A DNA stretch of 64,000 nucleotides from positions 126,001 to 190,000 of the forward strand of contig JAJEKV010000067.1 of NCBI GenBank assembly GCA_021234155.1, written 5' to 3'. The notes beneath the pieces were generated by a model, which saw only the letters and a program-made list of their open reading frames with translations, ran no database searches and had not been told where the DNA came from. Of the stretch, positions 46,831-60,236 are shown piece after piece; positions within the stretch are counted from its first letter, which is position 1; every line of letters starts with the position of its first letter. The position numbers were made by a program, and so were the translations under genes. The stretch comes from Isoetes taiwanensis. Lineage: Eukaryota; Streptophyta; Lycopodiopsida; Isoetales; Isoetaceae.

Positions 46831-47659
46831 GTTTGGGTGCCGGGAAACTTTCCCGATATTCTAAAAATCGAACATTTTTTTTTCTTTGTTTGATTTTTCT
46901 CGCTCCTTATCCTTTTCATTTTCCTATTTGGGCTCGATTTGGGCTCGATTGGGTGCGACGAGGAGGGCGATGCAACGATTTCTTAAACCTGAAAGCGAGC
47001 TATAGCCCCGCCACAGGGGATGCATTCGACTATTTTTCAAGAGGTGTGCTCAATCTAGAAGTATGTTTTTATTACGGTGAACTTGCTTGGATCGGTTTTG
47101 CCGCAAAGATTTGCATTCCCAAGCATGGGAGCCACTTGGGACCTTCCGAGCCACGACCACCATTGTCCACATGCCATGGTAGCATCTCGAAAAGCCGCCT
47201 TTGCACTGAGATGAGGCAAAATTTAAAACTCAATTCCAAAGAAGGTTCTTTGTACTTACGACACATAGGGGCACAAACCGATGCCTCTAGGCTAATAGTA
47301 ATACAATGTTAGCATTTACAAGTATCATGTCATCATTCATATGTTGGTGAATGTAGATTTGCCCTCTTGAAAGGATCTTAGGTTGTTGTACAATCAATGG
47401 ATATGGAGCGCTTAATATTGTGTGCATGTGAATGGGCGAGGCGGCCTATTTGGCCAAATGAGAAATTATATGAAGCGCTAGCTCCACAGCATAAATGCAC
47501 CATGTTAATTTGGATTGATTATATGTGGCAGCTCAATCATGCCTCTATTTTCAATAGCCGCTATTCTGGTATGCTCATCCCTTCAATGGCCCACTTTTTG
47601 CCCATTAATAGCCCACTTTCTACCCTTTGATAGTTCATTTTTGCCCTTTTTGATCGGTC

Positions 47660-48185
47660 ATATCTCTCACATCCGGTGTCAGATTTTCATGTGCTTGGGC
47701 TTGTTGGAAAGCTGGTTCAGAGAGCTTTACAACGGTGTATGGTATTTGCATGCTTGTCTTTGTTTCAGTGCTCAAATCTGCTGTTTTCGGGCTGTGTGCT
47801 AGGGTTTTTGTGGCAGCCCATAGACACTTTGATTCGGGATCAGATTCTCACGGCATCCGGTGTCAGATTTTCATGTGCTTGGGCTTGCTGGAAAGCTGGT
47901 TCAGAGAGCTTTCCAACGGTGTATGGTACTTACATGTTTGTCTTTGTTTCAGTGCTCAAATCTGCTGTTTTCCGGGCTGTGTGCTAGGGTTTCTGTGGCA
48001 GCCCATAGACACTTTGACTGACTGTATCTCTCACATCCCATTGTCGATTTTCATGTGCTTAGGCTTGTTGGAAAGCTGGTTCAGAGAGCTTTCCAACGGT
48101 GTATGGTACCTGCATGCTTGTCTTTGTTTCAGTGCTCAAATCTGCTGTTTTCCGGGCTGTGTGCTAGGGGTTTTGTGGCAGCCCT
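47660..48185. repeat. three-copy tandem repeat, period about 182 bp
   Basis: The landmark 'gtgcttgggcttgttggaaagctgg' recurs at about 47691, 47875 and 48055 (spacings 184 and 180). The copies are over 90% alike by eye. A frame stays open through all three, giving a repeated CLGLLESWFREL block. The sequence also contains GTTGGAAAGCTGG...GAGAGCTTTCCAAC, an inverted pair. I regard it as non-coding repeat DNA. Confidence 0.85.
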
Positions 48186-48468
48186 TCTTCTTCCTTCTTT
48201 GAGAAGTATAGCCCTCGCGATCACGCCGTTGTTGGTCTTGGCCACGCGGTGTTGAAAGGTGTGTGTTTGTACTCTTATTGAAGGTTCACGAGAATGTTTT
48301 ACTAATTCATACCCCTGGTTCCCGATGGTGTTGTTGATGAAAGTCCGACACCAATATAGGGATTGGCGATGTTTTAGTAAAAATTCAAAGGGTTTCCGCT
48401 GACTAGCCCAAAAGGTGCTCGCCCGCGTTCTTGAGCCCCAAATTCAATTCTAGGCACCCTTTCCAGCC

Positions 48469-48975
48469 TTGAGAGATCCCTCAAACTTTGGGGAGTCATG
48501 GCCCGCAGAAGATGGGCGGCACAGGAAACCAAAGGCTATAGGCCATGGCTGCAACGGTCCCTTTGTACATCATGGGCCGGGAGAGTCATCCTCCATGAAG
48601 AAGGAGGCTGCTAAGGCTAAGGCCCCCCTCAGCCGAGGCCAGCCTCCGGAAGGGATTAATTGCTCCGAGACCACATAGGAACTCCCTATGGCGAGAGAAT
48701 TGGAGCCAATCAAAGCGGGAATGGAGGCTAACAATTCTTTTGAGGCTAACCGTCTTGCGCTTTCGGCATGGCGGAAGGAGATGGAGTCCTCGGCATCCCA
48801 TGTGCTCAAAAGGCAAATCGGGTCGAGAAGAACCGTATCCACAGTGCTTGGAGACCCGCATAACGTGTGGAAGATGGCCTTGGCCTTTGCACACTTCGAG
48901 CGGCAAATTTGCACATTCTTGCAGTTTATATTGGCCCCGTTAACTTCGTTCATATGTGTCCCAACTGCAAACTGA
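48469..48975 (+). other. unrecognised open frames
   Basis: Two plus-strand frames (48469-48678, 69 codons; 48688-48975, 95 codons with MARELEPIKAGMEANNSF) follow each other, and the minus strand is open over the same stretch (48953-48570). The composition could be gag-like, but no motif is visible. Confidence 0.2.
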
Positions 48976-51830
48976 TTTCTTCAAATTAGAGATTAGGTAC
49001 TTTGTCAATTGATCGCAGGTAGATATTAAATGACGAATCATGTTTCTCGGGGAGCAGGCTGCTCTTCTTGCAGCCAGACACATCTAGGATGGTTCTTGCC
49101 ATTGAACAGCAAAGCCCGGCCTCGACGCCTGTTCTATGTCAGCACGTTTTTCGCCTATTCTGTTAGCCCGAGCTTTTGGCCGATGCAAATCCACTAACAG
49201 ATTGTGGTCTCCCTACACAGGTTCATAGTCATTAGCATCAATGCAGGAGATGGCCAAGGTGCTTTTATTTCTCTCAAGAGATTTTCCCGATGCTTTTGAT
49301 CCGATTATCTTTACCGCTATCCCGGGCCAGCTTTTCTATCTTGGCCCGTCAATATCCCCCGGCCACCTTCTATCACTTCCGCCATCCCGGCCACCACCAC
49401 CCACCCCGGCCACTTGACCCGGCCCCGCCCATATTTCTACCCTTCGGGCGCATTTCGGGAGCCATCCCAATAGAGGCCTTCCAAACTAGGAACGAGGTTC
49501 AATCTCCATGAGGTTGCCCACAACATCCTCCACAATTCTTTCCGTTTTTCTGGTCTCTGGGGCAGTTCAATGTCTCGAGCAGCCCGGCCTTGGGGTTGCA
49601 TCGGAGGGCATCCCGCGTGTCTCAATCGGTTCCGGATGCATGTGCGTTTTCCCATGAAGCGCCCGAGACACTTTGAAAATTCATCCACCACTAACTGGAC
49701 GGGACCTCACAACCTCTGGGGAGAGCCTTGAGGCGAGGACCATTTTGGGGGTTTAGGCACATAAGGGGGTATATAAAGTTTGGATAATGCACATGATGCA
49801 CATTTCAATATTGGTTTAGCTTTATGTATACTCTGAGACCATGCTTACAATTTTGCAGCGGCCCCTTCCTTCTACCCTACCCCCCCCCTTCTCTCCTACT
49901 CATGCTCCCTCATGGCCCACACCCTCCTCCCGACCACATCTTTGCCTCAAAACTCCATCTACTTCTCCACTTTCGACCTCTACTTCCCGTCCTCCCCGCT
50001 TTCGGGTTGCGCGCCGCCATCCTGGCGACAAATAGGAATTGTGTCTCGGGTGGTCTCATGGAAGCTATCGGGGCTTCCCTTGCGGGAAGGGGGCGATCGA
50101 ACTTCCGTGGCTTGTGGGTATGGATCTCATCTTCCTCCATGGAGACATGGGAGAATCTTTGGAACCGATTTGATTTCTTAGGGTTACCAACATTTCTCGG
50201 TCTTCAATGCACATCTGAGGGCAGCGGTCATGGTGGGTGGCTTGCTTCACCGGGACAACCTTGGCACGACCGGTTTACCCTCGAGGAAGGCAGACAGGAC
50301 CTTAGCCGTTATACGGGTTAGTTGTGCATAATACCGGTGGCAACCCTCTTTTACGGCGCTGTTGTTTTATTTCCCTCCGCCTTGGCGGCACCTTCTATAC
50401 GCGATTACCAATGCGGATAGGATGGACCCGTGATGTCGATCTATATGATGACATCTGGCTGCATCAACGTTGGGTAGATTCGTCCTTCTTGGAGATTTCA
50501 ATGCGGACGGACGAGTAGAGCAGCCCATGCGACTTGACCCCTCGGCCACGATGTCTGAATATCTAAGCCCCCCAATACGCTTTCCCATATTGCTCGGATG
50601 GTTGACCCGGTCCTCGCTTTGTGACGATTTGCTTTCTGCTATGTGGCATTTTGACTTGATAATTTGCAATGGCCTTTCCGCGATTGGCCCGTTCACCGCA
50701 AGTGCACATGCACGTTACAATCGGGGGAGGGTCTAGTGTGGTGGACTATGTTCTTGTAGTTATTTATAGATATGCATCTCATCGGTCGTTTAGGGTGGAG
50801 CACGAACTGATCGGGATGAGGAGGTCGACTTGCATTTTTTCCCCTTTAGTTGCACCAATTTTGGCGAGCATGTTGTAAATGATCCCAAGCCAAATAGCCC
50901 AGTGCCCTCGGTTGAGACAAGATTATAAGTCATTGGAATAAGGAAGAATGCTCATTCCTCGCCCTCCCTAAATAATGTGAGACCTCCCACACTCATCAGC
51001 GGCTACAATACCGGGAAAATTCTCTCATATTTGTCATACGGGAGAACATTTATATATCCCATGTCCCTTGCGCTAATACTTAATGAACATTCCAAGCGTA
51101 GTATTGGTTTTATCGCGGTTGTAAAATGGATGTATTGCGGCTCAGATCATCACGGATCCGGTGCATTGTTCCCACCACGATTTGCCATATCGGAATGACC
51201 TTTCTACATTTAAATTTACATGATCTGGGGAGATGTTTCGGCTCTTATTTCACTCATCCTCGAACCTTTTGGTAACAACGAGTGTGCTTGCATACAAAAC
51301 CCATTAATTAGATAATTTTTAGTTTATATTTCATTTACGGCTCTATGACCCCGCCCGGGCATTTAGGCCCATACCCCCACGGGATGGCCCCATTGGTTCA
51401 CCGTGGATGAGGATGTTGAGGAACATGCTCATCAAATGGCTAGCTAATGGGAAGCGGTTCACCTCTGGTCATCGCGGCCTAGATTACTCAAGTGGGCTTA
51501 ACCATGGTTTTGTCCTCAATTGCCAAATTCAACGTCATTGCGGGAGGGTTTTCCCGACAATGGACCTATGCGGGGTTGTTCCCATTCATGGGCTCACCAA
51601 AGCTTTGTCTCCAGTGCATGCAAATCATGGTGATTCGATTCTTTGCCATTTGTTTGGTTTGGCATTCTCGAGCAATGCTCTATTGACCAGTTAGGCGGAC
51701 CCCGTGGATTCAACTTGCCTCACCGGGCGGGCTTCGACCAGGTCTCTAATTTGTGACCATATCTTCATCATCACCGATTGAAGAACATAGGAATCTGAAG
51801 ATTGGACTTTATACTCTTTGATGGACTTCG
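48903..51830. repeat. 2.9-kb dispersed duplication, copy 1
   Basis: It aligns with 54792-57700 at both ends and through much of the middle ('tttgcacattcttgcagtttatattg', 'aacccattaattagataatttttagtttatatttc', 'ctgaagattggac'). This copy is clearly more GC-rich and carries LINE endonuclease sequence at 49840-50760, where the other copy has unrelated DNA. Confidence 0.75.
49840..50760 (+). mobile_element. LINE endonuclease-domain remnant
   Basis: In broken plus-strand frames, VLLGDFNADGRVEQ at about 50485-50525 is the GDFN motif of apurinic-type LINE endonucleases. It is preceded by an AITNADRMDP-like and a PSIRDY-like stretch as in plant L1-type elements. Neither RT nor a tail follows directly. 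Confidence 0.6.
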
Positions 51831-52929
51831 CCGCGGCTTTTTGATACGGTCCCGAAAAGTTGTGGGCTAGATGCGTCAACTGGGGCTCCCGCTGCACATG
51901 CGTAAAATGCCATATACAACGTTGTATGAGAGTTGTTTTGGCGGGGATGCATCGGCCATCCAAAACATTTACCAAATTTATCGAGGTCACTACAGGTTGC
52001 CCCATCTCTCACGACACTTTTTTGGCCTCACATTGATCGGTTAGAGCCCCAACTATCTCGAGCATGGGGGGATGGCATACATCTTTGCACCAGGTCATCC
52101 TAACTGACTCATCTATCTTCCACGATGTTGGCTGTCTTTACACCCCCTGAAGATATCTCTCACCTGGATGCCCTAGACATTTTGTGTCGCTCATGAGGCA
52201 TGCGCCAATCAGCCAAGACCGGGGTGGTTCTCCCTATATCCTCTTCCCGTCACCCCATGCCTCCATGACTCACATAAAATATTGCGTTAATTAATGATAC
52301 CCAATCTAGGTGGGTGGAGTTCCCCTCCCATCGATTGGGCAAAGGGGCGACCTATCTAACTTGGGACACCCAAATTGGGGTTTCTACAATGCCCAATTTG
52401 CCCCCGGGCGATTTGTATGATTGGGGCCATCGGTCACACTTATTCACAACCTTGGTCGAGGAGAACGCCAGATGGGAGATCGAGGTTTGGATACGGGTCT
52501 CTTAAGCCTACTTAATGCTTGAGGCTAGTTAGGAACTTTACCCTTGTTTGGGTGATGGATGATTAGTCTCGGTCTATTTTATATTTCTAGATTCTTGTGA
52601 TGGATGTATGATAGACATATTTCTCTTTACATTTACTATGGGTTGCTATAGATCCGCTTTTGGGGACCTATGGCCATGAGTCCGAGATGTTCCTAGTTAG
52701 AGACCCTTGGAACCTAGTAAATCGTAAGCTAAGGTTAGCTATATTGGATCATTATTATTATCAACTCTTTTAATTTGGGAATTTCCGATTTGGAAGGGAA
52801 CTTTTGGAATTATTTTTTTATTGGCAAGGTTTTGGGATGACCCATTGCTCTAGAGCAGGTCAAAATGGCCCATTACAAAAGCACATCAACCCTTTGTTAG
52901 CCGGGGCCCACAAATCTACTCGTTTCCTC
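51831..52929. other. GC-rich repeat DNA, no gene seen
   Basis: Short frames only. It includes the 52757-52840 partner of the repeat at 46739-46830. Confidence 0.4.
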
Positions 52930-53490
52930 CTATTTGAAAAAAGCGGGGCTCATTGCCTCCGATTCGCCATCGTGCGCCCACCATCTTCGCTGATCGGCCA
53001 GGCTATGTGGATTGGGAGCCCCGCCGGAACCGGGAGCTCTGTCGATCTTTGCCAAACGGGTGCGTTGAGGATGAGTCTCACACTTTCCGAGTTGCCCAGT
53101 TTGGGACCTCGGGCCCATACGCCCTTAATGCGGTAGCGTGCGTGCCATTTGCATTTGATGAACACACATTTAATGCGTTCCACAGGGGTTCATACATCCG
53201 AGGTACATCGACCTTGAACTTCCAGTGCCCCCTTTGCTAATCGTGTCCCGACTAGGCACTACGGGTGGTGCATGATCAGATATATTGGGATGTTTCGCCC
53301 TTTTATATGATTAGCAAGCGGTTTGTCCAGGCTGATTGTTTGCCACGGTTTTTTTTCCTCGAAAACCCTTTTAGCGGGGTTTTAATCCGGGCATAATCCG
53401 CGGCTAAATGCGTTTTTGTATTGGGTCCCATAGACCCATTGGTCTCCGGGACGATAAAAAGTAACTTCCTTCCTTCCTTCCTTCCTATTG
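52930..53490 (+). mobile_element. LINE 3' end with (CTTC)n tail
   Basis: A plus-strand frame contains NRELCRSLPNGCVEDESHTF (about 53030-53090), equivalent to the RxCxxC...EDExH region of the LINE at 7782-8407. The 3' end reads TATTGGGTCCCATAGACCCATTGGTCTCC, then GACGATAAAAAG and a TTCC repeat (53468-53487). Confidence 0.65.
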
Positions 53491-53577
53491 TTCTATTTTC
53501 AATACCCTTTTCTTATCGTGTTCTATAGCCACTAAAAGCAAGATATTATTGATTTATTAGCGGTTGCTCAAATATAG

Positions 53578-53838
53578 CTACATAAAGGAAGCAAGATCAC
53601 ATAGAGCCGTTATCTATTCTCGAAAGCATCTCTATTGGTAAATGCTTTTACCGTGTAAATTTTATTGAAAGGTGTTGTATATACTTGAACTGGCATAGCT
53701 ATTTCTTTAATATTTACTCATATGTATGTAGCATACTCTAGGCGAGCTGCATATATGTGTACATAAGGAAGCAAGATCACCATAGAGTCATTATCTATTC
53801 TCGAGCATCTCTATTGGTAAATGCTTCTACTCTCTCTA
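53578..53838. repeat. two direct repeats of about 80 bp, offset about 181 bp
   Basis: 'ataaaggaagcaagatcac ... ttatctattctcg ... catctctattggtaaatgctt' occurs at about 53580-53660 and 53762-53838. Confidence 0.75.
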
Positions 53839-54791
53839 AAATTTCGCGATGCAAGAGAGATCCTACTCTTGATTTGCTCTGCTCCAAAGAAGCATCTTCA
53901 AGTGTATTTATAGGGTAAGCAAACAATTTGCATGACAAGTTGTATGGCAACTCTATGGCTCTGTTTGTTGTATGCATTTTTCCTGTGGATAAGCAATGGC
54001 GCCTATTTTTCTTCTTATATTCTCTTCTCTTCATATTGCATTATTAAACGGGGTAAAGAGTGGACTAAGCTTTCTAAGGATAATCTTTTATGTTTACTGT
54101 AAAATGATTCTTTTTGCTTTTTTTTACGATTCTAATTTAGGTACCACTGAAGCTAGACTTAAAGTAGAAACAAAGGAACTTTTGGAACAGTCATGGGAGT
54201 TCCACCTATTGAGTTGAAAATTGGGGCAATACGTCGTTGTATATCAAAGCAAAAGGATATTGAAAGCCGCATTCGTAAAGTAGATTTATAAGTTAGATTA
54301 TTAGTTCAGTTTCTCTTGAGTTCTTTTTCTATCATTTAATTTTCCAATTTATTTGCATGTAGGCCTACATTGGTTTATTGCTTTGTGCATGTAGAATCAT
54401 TTGTGTGAGCATTTGGCTCTGCATTACCACGCCATGTCTATAGAAAATGGCTGCACTTCTTTGTACTATCTGGCAAGAGTTGGCACTGAAGGAACAACTT
54501 TGCAGATGTAACATTTTCATGATATGCTACATGCCTCAGCGGGATGGTTTTATATAATGCCATGATTGATTTTTATGGTAAATTGGCGGATGTTAATGGG
54601 ATAATTCAATTCTCTTTATAATTCAATCCGTCTTTTAGTCTAATTCTCTTCACAAAGAAGTACTAAGGCGGGACGTTCTTCGCATGTGGATGCTTTCGAA
54701 ATGATGGTCGCACAGACCCGTCGATGCCAATTGGTTGGTATAATAAACATAACGTGCGCGCGCTTCAGTTTCTGTAAGTTTTTCACTGCTT
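53839..54791. other. AT-rich stretch, exon-like fragment only
   Basis: Around 54140-54291, after 'tctaatttag', two overlapping frames are open (KVETKELLEQSWEFHLL, and MGVPPIELKIGAIRRC ending at a TAA near 54290). Neither is recognised. Confidence 0.25.
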
Positions 54792-57700
54792 ACAAATTTG
54801 CACATTCTTGCAGTTTATATTGACCAATGTTAACTTCCAAATATGTGTGTCCATTTGCAAACCTGTTTCTTCAAATTAGCATTAGTTACTTTGTCAATTG
54901 AGCGAAATATATTAAATGACAGTTCATGTTTCTCTAAGCGCGACATATTGCCTTAGAGGAACCGAGAAATCTAGGATGGTTCTTGCCATTGATCCCGAGA
55001 GATCTCCCCATTTCTATGTCACACCGATTTTTTTTAGCCTATTCTATTATGTTGTAAAATTTTTGCTTTCGATGCAAATGACTAATTTGTCATTCAAAGA
55101 TCCTAGGCACATTCATACGATCTTTATATCAATCAATCAAGCTTCCGGATGAGGTGCTTTTATTTCTCAAGAGATTTTCGGATGCTTTTGATCCAGTTAT
55201 ACTGTCTTTGCCATCATGTGGCTTTTTCTATCTTGCTCTTTGCAATATCACAAACTTAGTTTCTATTGCTTCAATTTCTATCCTGACCTTTGTAATATCA
55301 GAAACTTAGTGTCGCGATAGATATTTCTATCTCTTCATTTCCATTTAATAGGCCATCCCAATGACAGGTTCAAACTAGGAACCGATGTTCAATCTCCATG
55401 AGGTTGCTCCGCATATGCCCTCCAAAATCTTTGTTTTTTCCTGGTCTCTGCAGGATTGTCAATGTGCAGAAACAAATGACGGGAGGTTGCATACGAGGCA
55501 TCACAGTCTGAATCAATCATTTCCCTATTGAGGATGCGGTTTTCCCATGAAGGGCGGCGACACTTTGAAAATTCTGCCACACTAACTTCCCTGAGCTTAC
55601 AACCTCCCAAAGCCACTGCACAGGTTAAAGCCCTTTACCATTTTGCTCATTTTAACTTCACATAAACGTATATAAGAGTTTGTATAATGCACATAGAGTT
55701 AGTGCATGTTAGATATTGGTTTGGCTTTATGTATATACAGTTTCTGTGCCCAATTGGATGATATTAAATTCATAGATCGAAGTCGACCCTTGTCGTGTTC
55801 CCTGTTATTTGTCAGTACCAAATTTGCCCGATCCCTTCGTTTTTTGGAGATAGATAGTTGAATGAGGTTAGATAATCTTGCACCATTAGTTGCAGCCAAA
55901 GAAACTACTTGCATGCATTGGCCATGAAATGTACATTAATGAGCGTGGACTTGCAGAGCAAGCCTTTTATCTTTGCAGTTGTCCATTTTCCATGCTTTAG
56001 ATACTTGATAGCCAGTACACAAGTGGCCTCATCCACATTTGTACACTTTTCGTGCACTGCAGCCCTTAGTTGCAAAAATGTAGCAAGAGCTAGCGAACAT
56101 CTTGTAATGTGCCATGGTCCGAGCTATCCCCAATAATGGTCCATTTGTTATCCCAATAGGCTTTTTTTTCATTAGCATCTTGTAATGTGCCATAGTGCGA
56201 GCTATTTCCAATAATGGTCCGAGTATGCTACCAATATTATATATTTACTATTTACACATTATCGATTACCAATATTTTATATTTACTATTTACACATTAT
56301 CCGATTATCTCGATCATAAGACAAACGTTTACTAATCTGAAAGTCCTAGGCATTGAATGCAGCTCCAATTTCTCAGCCAGTAAGAGGATCATAGATATTC
56401 AGGATCTAATGCCACATACTACTTTTGAATATCTAGCGTGCTAGCAAGGTTCCAATATTGTAGGTCTATAGGTTGGGTTTAAAGATACACACAAGTTTTT
56501 GTGCTCATTGGACTTGGCATTAAATCCAAGATAGAGTCGACCATTGTCCATGTTCCCTATATCTCGCTATGTTGTGTTAAAAGCAGATAGTTCAATGAGG
56601 TCAGATAAGTTCCATAGGCCTTTATGTATAGCACAAGGACAGTTAATAGATCTTAGATATTGTTTGAGGGTGCTCAAAAAGCTGGGATTGCATTTTTGCC
56701 CGAGTTGCACCAATTTTGAATTACTTTGTAAAATGATCCAAGCCAAATAGATTGAGTGCATTCAAGCAAGATATAAGTCATTGCAATAAGGAAGAGTTAG
56801 CATTCCTCCGCCATAGCTAAATAATGTGAGTACGCAGCATTCATCACGCTACAATATATCGAAAAATTCTCTCATATTTGTCATCCGAGAAGAACATTTA
56901 TGTAATACTGACAAAGATTAGCTAATACTTAATGATTATACCACTGACTTTGTATTGACTTTTATCGCAGGAAAATGGATGCTTGATAACAATTTGGCAT
57001 CTGGTGACTGGATTGTTCCCGTGGATTTTATGTATATCGCATGTCATTTTTCTACATTTAAATTTACATGATCTATTATGTGCTAACTTTCGGCTCTTAT
57101 TTCACGCTTAGCGTAAGAATAACGTTAGCAACAACAACAGTGTGCTTGCATGCAAAACCCATTAATTAGATAATTTTTAGTTTATATTTCATTTACAATT
57201 GAAATGACAAGAAAGTAGATTTTAGGAAGTACTTTTGCGAAGACGGGATAGCTTCCTTTGCTATGGTGCTTATTATTCAAGTTTGTCTCGATTGAACATG
57301 CTCATCAAATGGTTGAGTTTAATAAGCAGTTAGTCTTCAATTTTCTAGATTGCTCCACATTATCTTAACCATGGTTTTCTTTTCCAATTGCCAAGTCGTC
57401 ATCTATGTTATATATGCAGCCCTTATGCTTTAGTTTTTTACAAACTGTAAGTACTTCATCAAGCTATACTCTCAAAGGAGTGAATGCAAATACTAGGCGA
57501 GAATTCTACCTATTTGTTTGAGTGTGATACGTTCAAAGTAATGCTCTATGGATTTTGTTAGCTGCAATTCAACTTGCAAAAGGGAGCATTCCCCAATTTC
57601 GGGTCTAAATTTGCTTCAAACAATTAGTGCATCATCACATAGAAGTAAGAACATAGAAGCTGAAGATTGGACATTATACTGTTATGATTATGACCGCCAT
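54792..57700. repeat. 2.9-kb dispersed duplication, copy 2
   Basis: AT-rich partner of 48903-51830. No coding sequence recognised. A local 55-bp duplication ('cttgtaatgtgccat...gagctat' and 'caatattatatatttactatttacacattatc') lies at about 56100-56300. Confidence 0.75.
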
Positions 57701-58886
57701 ATTATTATGGCGTGGTCCCAACTTCAAAATAATACTACTTCTAAAGCACAACATCAGCATAAACGCGTTGTTGCTAAGTTTGGCAACGTTGGGCAACCGT
57801 TTTTTTTTTTAATTTCTCGGCATTATTCCATCTTATAAAGCATCAACTTCATATTTAAAGTTCACTACATATAGTGGAACCATCTCTGAAGATTAGCTTA
57901 TATTAGAGCATCACTTCAAATTTAAACTTCATTACATGTATCTCTCTCGATATTCTTATAAATGTTAGCTAATACATAATCTATATGGTAAATTCTAACT
58001 GAATGACATCCCACTTTTCAATATCTAATTTGTTGATTTTGTCGAGCAACACTCAACCAAATGACTTGCATTAACATATATCAGACTCATGCTCATGCAA
58101 ATGGCAGATTTAGTCCATTTTAAAAAGGGATTTCACATTGGGTATAGAATAACTTAGAAAATCGGTACCTAGCTACATAATGTACAATGCCATACATTTT
58201 TCATAGCAATACTCTACAAATTAGCAATATACCATTGGATTTTTCCTTTATGTACCATTGGGTATTTTCTTTATGTGGTCCAGCTCAACTCAATGCATGA
58301 GAATTCTGAGATGCGAGCAATTTCAACTTCTTGCATTCCTTAAGTTGCACACTTAGTTCCTAAAAGGAACACTACCAAAGTTTTTCACTTATGACTCAAA
58401 CGAAATATATACGTTGTAGAGAAATAGATGTTAAAACATGTCAAATAAATCATTGACTTGCAAAAACGAGATTCCAAATAAAATGAAGAATTTTTTATAG
58501 AGATTCTGTCCTGAATCGTTATTTGTACTCATTGCTCATGATATGAAAATTGTTGGAAAGTTTTTCTTCTAAAGTATGTGGTTGAACTATAAATTTTAGT
58601 CTCTAAAGGAACTTTATAGTCTTGATCATAAAATTGCATTAGTTATTAAATGCGCATGAACAAATGCTATCGTTTTGTATCAAGTGAGTAATCTGTGCTA
58701 TACAGCAAACTGTGTTTGTGGAAGAATTTTAACTTCTAAGAGCATTCTGACAAACTCCATTCCCAACAGTTTTGAAGACCAAGAGATGAAAGCGCTATCT
58801 TGATGGTATGTTTTAAACTCATTTAGGGTTGTCCATTGAGGTTTTCCTTCACAGCTTCATTTCCATTACTTTTTATACCACATTCT
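57701..58886. other. AT-rich stretch, no gene seen
   Basis: Only short frames; no repeat partner noticed in the window. Confidence 0.5.
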
Positions 58887-59974
58887 TTGTACATTTATCC
58901 AATATTATAGATGTGCATCATAGCCTATATTGGAAGTGATATGGTGTTTGCCAATTGGGTAACCAAAGTGTCACCGCATGAAGGACCTTGCAATGGTCAT
59001 TTCTGTAAAAAAGATGTGGAAGAGAAAAAAGAAAAAATAATGTGGAAATGTATGTCCTTGAAAGTAACAAGGTGCTTACGGGGGTTGCCTTCTCGACTAA
59101 TTCACAAGCCACATGAACCGTCATATCAAACGAGTTGGCAAACAATATACATCATTCACATGCCCCTCCTCTAGATAGGGTTTTGCTCCATGTACTACTA
59201 CTCATTGTCTTTACTACTACTTAAATAATAAAATAAAGACATAGTACATGCAAACTCATACAATGCAATAGCTGTATAGTCATGGAGTAATCGTGCATTA
59301 CATTGAATAGTGTATCGAGTAGGCCCAGTCTGCCCAGTATGCTCTCTAGGAAGTAATGTCAATCATTAGTGTTCTCTTTCATCATCCCCCATCATCCCCC
59401 GTACATCAAGCCATTGTTTAGCAAGGATGAGGTTGCATGTTGTTAAAGTTGCACCATGGAAGCCTTCAACAAAATCTTACAAGCTAACAAAACCAAAATG
59501 ACCACTCGTGTGATATGTGATTGCCACTATCAGCAGCAACAGACAAATGAGAATCATATTTTCGAAAAAATAAAAAGTATCCGCATGTAATTGTGTGTTC
59601 CATTAGTTATAACATGGCAAAGGTACGTTCTGGTAATGATAATGGCGTGATTAAAGATGAAGGGATCAAATAATTCAGCAATAACTAAAAGTATGTGACA
59701 AGGTATAAAAAAATACATCCACCATGCCATGATAGCCTTTATTGTATTACATTGTGAAGTTAAACCCAACTGTGAAGCACTATAACTGATCAAATCGATG
59801 CTTTTCAAATTTGCTGCAACATTCTCTACAAACTTATTGGTGCATGTGGAGTAAAAGAAATATAAAATATGACGACAATATCAAACAAGGAGGTTTTTAA
59901 TTCACCAAGGAATATTAATGTTTGTAGTTTCTGTCAGGCTTAAGATTAGATTTTCATGATCAAGTATTGAATAT
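58887..59974. repeat. dispersed repeat of about 1.07 kb, copy 2
   Basis: Partner of 42872-43954. It keeps a plus-strand frame 58911-59174 (MCIIAYIGSDMVFANWVTK at its start, 87 codons) and minus-strand frames 59145-58918 and 59808-59554. No domain recognised. Confidence 0.85.
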
Positions 59975-60012
59975 CCTTATCCTTATCACTCATATATATA
60001 CAATTATATGAG

Positions 60013-60236
60013 CTCTACCAACATGTTGGTAGAGATTGATCTCGGCCGATCCATCTACGAGATGGGCCGGTCGGACTATGACACCTCGTATCACCCCAAG
60101 CAGCCCCCTGATTTGGGGCTTTTAATCTCGACCCTTGAAATTGGGGCATTTCATCTCGACCGTCCATCTCGCATATTGTGTGTAGAGTGTGTGTAGACAT
60201 TTTAATCCTGGCCGTCCATTCTAGATCTGGACGGCC
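60013..60236. other. perfect palindrome and inverted repeat
   Basis: 60013-60034 is a 22-bp perfect palindrome built on CTCTACCAACA. At 60210-60217 and 60229-60236, GGCCGTCC and GGACGGCC form an 8-bp stem with an 11-base spacer. A related CGACCGTCCATC lies near 60157. They stand at the left edge of a more gene-like region. Confidence 0.6.

Noticed and set aside
47515-48202. Repetitive Cys/Leu-rich protein at the 182-bp repeat
   Set aside because: The frame exists because the period is near a multiple of three in parts. Other frames are also open and there is no start context or known domain.
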